Positions 50,151 through 54,517 of a DNA stretch of 54,517 nt are shown piece after piece. Under the pieces are notes generated by a model. That model did no database searches. It saw nothing but the letters and a program-made list of their open reading frames with translations, and had not been told where the DNA came from. Every line of letters starts with the position of its first letter. Position 1 is the first letter of the stretch. The position numbers and the translations under genes were made by a program. Source of the DNA: a virus; the IMG/VR virus record IMGVR_UViG_3300035698_024406, positions 1-54,517 of that record; one strand, written 5' to 3'.

Positions 50151-51753
50151 TTTTTAATTCTCCTCGCTCCTTGGTGTTTCATTTCTCTTTTGGTATACAT
50201 AATAGATCTTCTCCAGAAATAATATTAGTTTTGAGGTATTTTGTATCCTTACTTGTTAGTGGATCTTTTAAATTAAATATATCAATTTTAACATCCTTAT
50301 TATAATATTCTGGTATATGAAACGCATAATAATCTAAATTATCTATAGCTTCTAACTGTAATAATATTTCTCTTTCTGTAAGGCCAGTATATATCTCTGT
50401 AGCAATTACAGGTCTGATATTTTTTAATAGATCTTTCATAGAATCTAGAATAAATCTATCATAGCCCTCACTATCTATTTTTATAAATGTTATTTTATTT
50501 ATCTCATCTTCGGTTAAATTATCGTCTACTCAAGATTTTAAGTTAGTACAATTAACAGTTAATGGAATTGAATGTCCAGTAACTCCTATTCCTTGTTCTG
50601 TTTTAGCTGCGAATCCACCATTGCAAAAATGATTATCAGAATAATAAAAAACGACTTGACCAGTATCTTCGGTTATTCCAAGATTTACTGGTTTAATATT
50701 CATAATTTTCTTATTTATAAGTGCATTTGTTTTTAATATTTGGAAGGCATATGGATTAGGTTCAAATGCAATTATTTTACCGGTTGTTCCTGTAATACTA
50801 CCATAAATAACGGGAGTATCACCAATAAATGCTCCAATATCTAATACATAATCACCTTCAGAAATTATATTCTTAAATCAATTTATAACATCTAAACTGA
50901 ATTTCTTTTTTTGACAACTCGGATGCTTCCAATGAGCATAATCGAAAGCAGTTTTTCTACCTAATTTAACGTGTTCTATATCATAATCATACTCACAATA
51001 TTTGAGTATCTTAGAATAATGTTTATTTTGTTCTCTCTGTTTTGAAATATTTTTTTCGTGTATAATAGAATATTCGTATTCATTAGGTAAACGACTCACT
51101 GTACTATATCCTGTTAATTGCTCATGAACAGGTTTTATCCATTTTATACTATCATTATTCTTACATAGTCTTAACTGTGGATCAAATGGTCAATTTATTA
51201 TAGGAACATAATAATAAGTAGCTTGTTGAACATGGTTAATTATTAAATTGTGTTTTTCTAATAATTTATATTCGAGGGATTCCTGAGACAATATAGAACT
51301 TGTAGTAAAATAATCAGATTTACTAACATGTCATTGTCATTTTTCTATATCTGGTTGTGTTATATTATGAACTAAATTCATCCTAGGAATTCAAAAGGCT
51401 TCTATTTCTTCGTTTTCTTCTAATATTAGTTTAATATTTTGTATCAGAATTGGTAAGATATATTCATCAGCATCTAGATTAAAGATATATTGTTTAGAAC
51501 ACAAACTATTTAAATAGTTTTTTTGAGCAGCAAAATCATCATTTAGTTCATGATTGTATAATTTAATTTGTTTAGTATGTACTAATTCTTTTAATTTAGA
51601 ATGTATTTTGGACGAATCTATACCATCAGTTGAAATATCATGAACTATTACTATCTCATCATTCTCTTCTTTATTGTCAGATAGAATAGATATTAATTTT
51701 TCGACTTCTTCTATTTCATCTTTAACTAATATTGCATACGAAATGTCTACCAT
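50134..51753 (-). CDS. GT2 glycosyltransferase-FkbM methyltransferase fusion, 539 aa
   Basis: Residues 1-215: GT2-type (MVDISYAILVKDEIEEVEKL, IVHDISTDGIDSS, FNLDADEYILPI). Residues about 290-530: FkbM methyltransferase (GDYVLDIGAFIGDTPVIYGS, IIAFEPNPYAFQIL, FIKIDSEGYDRF). Joins at TGA 51391, 50878 and 50179 are Trp. The start is ATG 51753 right after the upstream TAG; a TTG precedes it. Predicted to transfer a sugar and methylate it. First enzyme gene of the glycan locus in transcription order. Confidence 0.86.
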
Positions 51754-51756
51754 CAA

Positions 51757-52092
51757 CTACTCTCTATCATCACAATGTAATATATCGTTTAACTTTAATA
51801 AAACTTTGTAGCCTTCTCGTTCAATCATCTTAAAGGAATTCTCGTCGAATGGGGTGTATTGAGATCTGAATCTCCTCTTATCTAAGTAAAATTGATTACC
51901 TTCCCCATCTATACAATTCCAGTCACCGTAGACACCTATATGTTCTTCTCCATTTTTATCTATTGTAGTTTCTTCATCAACTGAAACTCTCTCGGCTCTA
52001 ATAATTTTAGGTTTAGTAATAAACGTTCCTGAAGTTGGAAAATTGTCCTCCTCCATCTGTTTCTTAACTTTAGAAATATTTTTATCTTTCAT
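51757..52092 (-). CDS. Hypothetical late protein, 111 aa
   Basis: Full frame, one TGG. Features RVSVDEETTIDKNGEEHIGV and YGDWNCIDGEGNQFYLDKRR. Polar, with a helical end. Its stop abuts the ATG of the glycosyltransferase fusion, linking late genes with the glycan locus in one transcript. No family. Confidence 0.6.
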   Translation of the reverse strand: MKDKNISKVKKQMEEDNFPTSGTFITKPKIIRAERVSVDEETTIDKNGEEHIGVYGDWNCIDGEGNQFYLDKRRFRSQYTPFDENSFKMIEREGYKVLLKLNDILHCDDRE

Positions 52093-52273
52093 ACGATATT
52101 CCTCTATCTCAAATCTCTCCAGAAATATCTGTAAACGAATAAAACAGATTAATATAACTACTATCTATTAATATTTCGTCTATTGCTACTAGTTTGTTCT
52201 GATATTTTTTTTTGATTCCATTAGCAATATCAGATTTAGATCCAAAAAATAAAGTTTCTACTATATTATCCAT
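52082..52273 (-). CDS. Small late protein, 63 aa
   Basis: ATG 52271-52273 to TAA 52082-52084; TGA is Trp in SGEIWDRG. Begins MDNIVETLFFGSKSDIANGI. Overlaps the next gene by 11 nt. No family recognised. Confidence 0.55.
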
Positions 52274-53025
52274 TATTTTTTTTTCCTATCCATTAAGTCC
52301 AGAACTTTTTTACGTCTGGCTGCTCTCTTGGTTTTATTTGATTCTTTAATGTTTTTAGCAACATCTATTGTTGCCCTTCTTTCAGCTTGTATTAATTTTC
52401 TTTTTTCTCTTCTGGCTAATATTTTTTCTCTAGCTGTTTGTTTGATCTGACTCCTGTCAGCCACTTCTTTTCTTATTACTTCTCGTTGGGACTTTTTATC
52501 CATGCTCTCGAATTTATAATCTACTATTCTTAAACTACTAACACCGGTTGTTATATAGGTACGGTACGGATTTTCTTTGACACTTCTATCTATAAACTTC
52601 TTTAGAGTGGAGTGATAAAATTTATAGGGATCGTTTATTTTTGCTTTTAATCTAGGTAGTCGTAACTTTAGAAATCTAGCTGCTTTATCAGCTATAGTAT
52701 CTCTTACCAGATTTGCTAATTGCTTAATATTTCTAGGTGATAATACTCGTAAAGCGATTCCATGCATATAACCTTTATACCTGGGATTGAGTACTAATAT
52801 CAATGGTCTCGGCTCATGAACATTTTTAGAATTTTTTACACCTCTATAATTAAATCTAATTATATGTCCAGGTTGTATAGTTGTTGGGGTCGCTCTAGTT
52901 TCTTTCAAAATATTTCTTTTGTGTTGTTCAGAATAATCTGATTTTTTCTGAGTACTTTGATGTTGTTCGGTTGTTGATCTAGTTTTTCTTTCAACAAGCA
53001 TTTTAGGTTGCATTACTTGTTTCAT
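52273..53025 (-). CDS. Basic phage structural-region protein, 250 aa
   Basis: Middle part PGHIIRFNYRGVKNSKNVHE, PRPLILVLNPRYKGYMHGIA then LRVLSP resembles conserved proteins encoded in late regions of phages. The ends are strongly basic (RREKRKLIQAERRATI, KTKRAARRKKVLDL), suggesting contact with DNA or acidic proteins. No Trp. One base shared with the next gene. Exact role unknown. Confidence 0.65.
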   Translation of the reverse strand: MKQVMQPKMLVERKTRSTTEQHQSTQKKSDYSEQHKRNILKETRATPTTIQPGHIIRFNYRGVKNSKNVHEPRPLILVLNPRYKGYMHGIALRVLSPRNIKQLANLVRDTIADKAARFLKLRLPRLKAKINDPYKFYHSTLKKFIDRSVKENPYRTYITTGVSSLRIVDYKFESMDKKSQREVIRKEVADRSQIKQTAREKILARREKRKLIQAERRATIDVAKNIKESNKTKRAARRKKVLDLMDRKKK

Positions 53026-53515
53026 CTTCTTCCTCTATGTTTTCGTGTCTATCTATCATCAATCCTAAACTCTCACAAGCTTCGTAAAACTTATACTTAC
53101 CGAATTGTTTACCTAATCATAATGCTATTACTAAGTCACCAATTTTACCATCTGAACCAGGCGGAAGCTTATCCATATCTTTTTCTTCTATTTCAACAAT
53201 TGGGGCACTGAATCAATGTCAATCTTCTGCACTTAATTCTGGAAATACATACCCTTTTGTTGTTTGTAAAATACTAGGATATCAAAATATATTTCTACTA
53301 GGATCGAGTATCTTTAGATTAACTATAACTTTAGGCATCATTTCTTCATATTCATCAGAATCAGTAACATATTTAGAAGTAGATGTGTATCCGCAACCAT
53401 AACATAATCATTCTGATAATTCAATATTTCCATTTTCTTCAACATGAGTATCTTCATAGCATTTTTTTTCACCACAAATAGGGCACTTTAATACTTTAAC
53501 TTTAATTTTATCCAT
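53003..53515 (-). CDS. Zinc-ribbon late protein, 170 aa
   Basis: Found only with TGA as Trp. CPICGEKKC near residues 11-19 and CYGCGY near 40-45 make a zinc ribbon. Trp in LSEWLC, IFWYPS, DWHWFS and ALWLGK are TGA. Ends with an acidic tail. Start overlaps the stop of the P-loop gene. No family, but the layout suggests nucleic-acid or protein binding. Confidence 0.68.
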
Positions 53516-54177
53516 TATTTCTCCGCTGTTATAATACTAATTAATTTTCTAGGAACTATTACTATTTTTTTAACTTCTCGATCACCTACTTCTTTCATTA
53601 CGAAATTATTATATAAAATAGTTCTTTCGATCTCTTCTCGAGACTGGTTAGAATCTATATTTAACTTTGTACAATATTCACCCATTATCTGTACTAAATA
53701 TTCATCTGTTGTTGGCAAATATAATCCATATTCTTTTTCTCAGGAATCCTCCCCTAAAACACCCCTCATGGTTTCTCTCGACACATCTGTTTCAAATGTA
53801 TTAAATTTCATAATTCTGACTGGAAAACTCATACTACTTACAGCTCCAGCAAAGTCTTTATATAATACTTTATGAAAGAAATATTCGTCTATATATAAAT
53901 TCTCTTTCGGATTCTTTATTTTAGGTATTTGAGTCATGGAACTACTAAAAACTCTAGCCTTTATGTCTTTAACTTCATTAACTATTTTTAGATCGAAGCG
54001 GCGTATGTATTTATTTATTATATTTTCTACCATTCTTGAATTAAAAGTTAAAAGAACAGCGTTTTTATTTTCGCGCAATATATGCATTAATGCTAAAGTT
54101 TTACCGCATTGTCTGTTTGTAATAAGTAAACCACCTGTAGAAAGTAGTTCATTTCTAATTTTTTCTCAATTTTCCAT
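53515..54177 (-). CDS. Small P-loop ATPase-like protein, 220 aa
   Basis: Walker A-like LLITNRQCGKTLAL (K26, T27) and Walker B-like NLYIDEYFF (D97, E98), then SMSFPVRIMKF. Trp at residue 4 and after GEDS are TGA. The order recalls ATPase domains of phage terminases but is far shorter than a large terminase (over 500 aa), with no nuclease motif seen. AGGAGA precedes ATG 54177. Could be a DNA-related ATPase in late functions. Confidence 0.65.
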
Positions 54178-54197
54178 TTATTGTCTCCTATAAATTT

Positions 54198-54517
54198 TTA
54201 TTTCTTTCATTTATGTATTGCTTCTAGAATATGTTTGTCACAATTAAATATTAAATCTGTTCTACGATCTTTATATACTCAAATTTCAAATTCTGAATCA
54301 CGGTCTTTACGTTTTTTAAAACTAATACTATAAGGTCTGCCTCATGATTCGACGACCATCTGTTTGGTCATTCCTTTACATATCTCATATCTAGCAATTT
54401 TTCTACCAAAATTGTCACCGTATTTAGTTACAAAGACTTCTCTTCTTTCTTGTGTTGTACCTTTATTCAACTTTGATGGATAAAGATCAAGTTCTAAAGT
54501 TGTACAGCTTATTAAAA
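54198..54517 (-). CDS. Partial protein, SmpA/BamE-like fold possible (5' end outside window)
   Basis: Open from the right edge to TAA 54198-54200, 106 visible residues, with three TGA as Trp. The stretch ICKGMTKQMVVESWGRPYSI resembles GMTxxxVxxxWGxP motifs of small lipoprotein-like folds, followed by FEIWVYKDRRTDLIF. The start is not in the window. Family call is tentative. Confidence 0.5.

Noticed and set aside
53515-54177. Large terminase
   Set aside because: P-loop features are present, but at 220 residues it is far too short and no nuclease domain is seen.
1-54517. TGA read as glycine (code 25)
   Set aside because: Glycine would break conserved Trp motifs such as GKNDGWKQ, GTWKGG and IDWR; Trp fits every site checked.
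1-54517. tRNA genes, including a suppressor tRNA-Trp
   Set aside because: I saw no cloverleaf with a TTCRA T-loop in the few intergenic gaps; a covariance search would be needed to be certain.

Overview
This window is part of the genome of a large, AT-rich, T4-like contractile-tailed phage that reads TGA as tryptophan. With the standard code, most minus-strand genes break into pieces. When TGA is read as Trp, the pieces join into full-length proteins, and the Trp falls where the families need it (TnpB GKNDGWKQ, GDP-mannose epimerase GTWKGG, phosphoesterase KSWDIG, kinase IDWR). TAA and TAG are the only stops. AGGAG-type ribosome binding sites are common. I found no tRNA gene, so the suppressor tRNA-Trp(UCA) this code needs must lie elsewhere or come from the host. 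The host cannot be named from this window.

Layout. (1) 1-12689, minus strand: virion and late genes. They include a repeat-rich fibre-like protein cut by the left edge, small proteins sharing an MKKSEL-type N-terminus, a gp6-like and a gp25-like baseplate wedge protein, an OB-fold spike/hub protein, a gp55-like late sigma factor, an HD phosphohydrolase and a membrane protein. (2) 12690-12908: divergent control region. (3) 12909-22672, plus strand: early-type genes, with NAD-dependent DNA ligase, nicotinamidase and nicotinate phosphoribosyltransferase as an NAD module, plus small conserved phage proteins, a lipoprotein and a metallophosphoesterase. (4) About 22.7-24.6 kb: an IS607-family element (serine recombinase and TnpB), followed by two short mosaic genes, the first resembling a piece of a major capsid protein. 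(5) 25431-51753, minus strand: a tightly packed glycan locus of about 26 kb. It holds glycosyltransferases, FkbM methyltransferases, sugar-nucleotide dehydratases and epimerases, two radical SAM proteins, a TPP enzyme, aldolases, HAD phosphatases and a cupin-nucleotidyltransferase-kinase fusion. Many genes overlap by TAATG or 10-20 nt, so much of it is probably translationally coupled. (6) 51757-54517, minus strand: small late-type proteins, a zinc-ribbon protein and a P-loop ATPase, cut by the right edge.

How it fits together. The plus-strand block from 12909 to 20071 uses only TGG for Trp (27 of 27 by hand count), while the virion block uses TGA for about 60 percent of Trp codons. Recoding is therefore concentrated in the late and glycan genes. 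The NAD module could sustain an NAD-consuming ligase and replace NAD destroyed by host defence. The glycan locus appears to encode rare sugars (a GDP-mannose 3,5-epimerase product, and possibly a branched 3,6-dideoxyhexose) and enzymes to assemble and methylate them, for the virion surface, the infected-cell surface or phage DNA. The sequence does not decide which.
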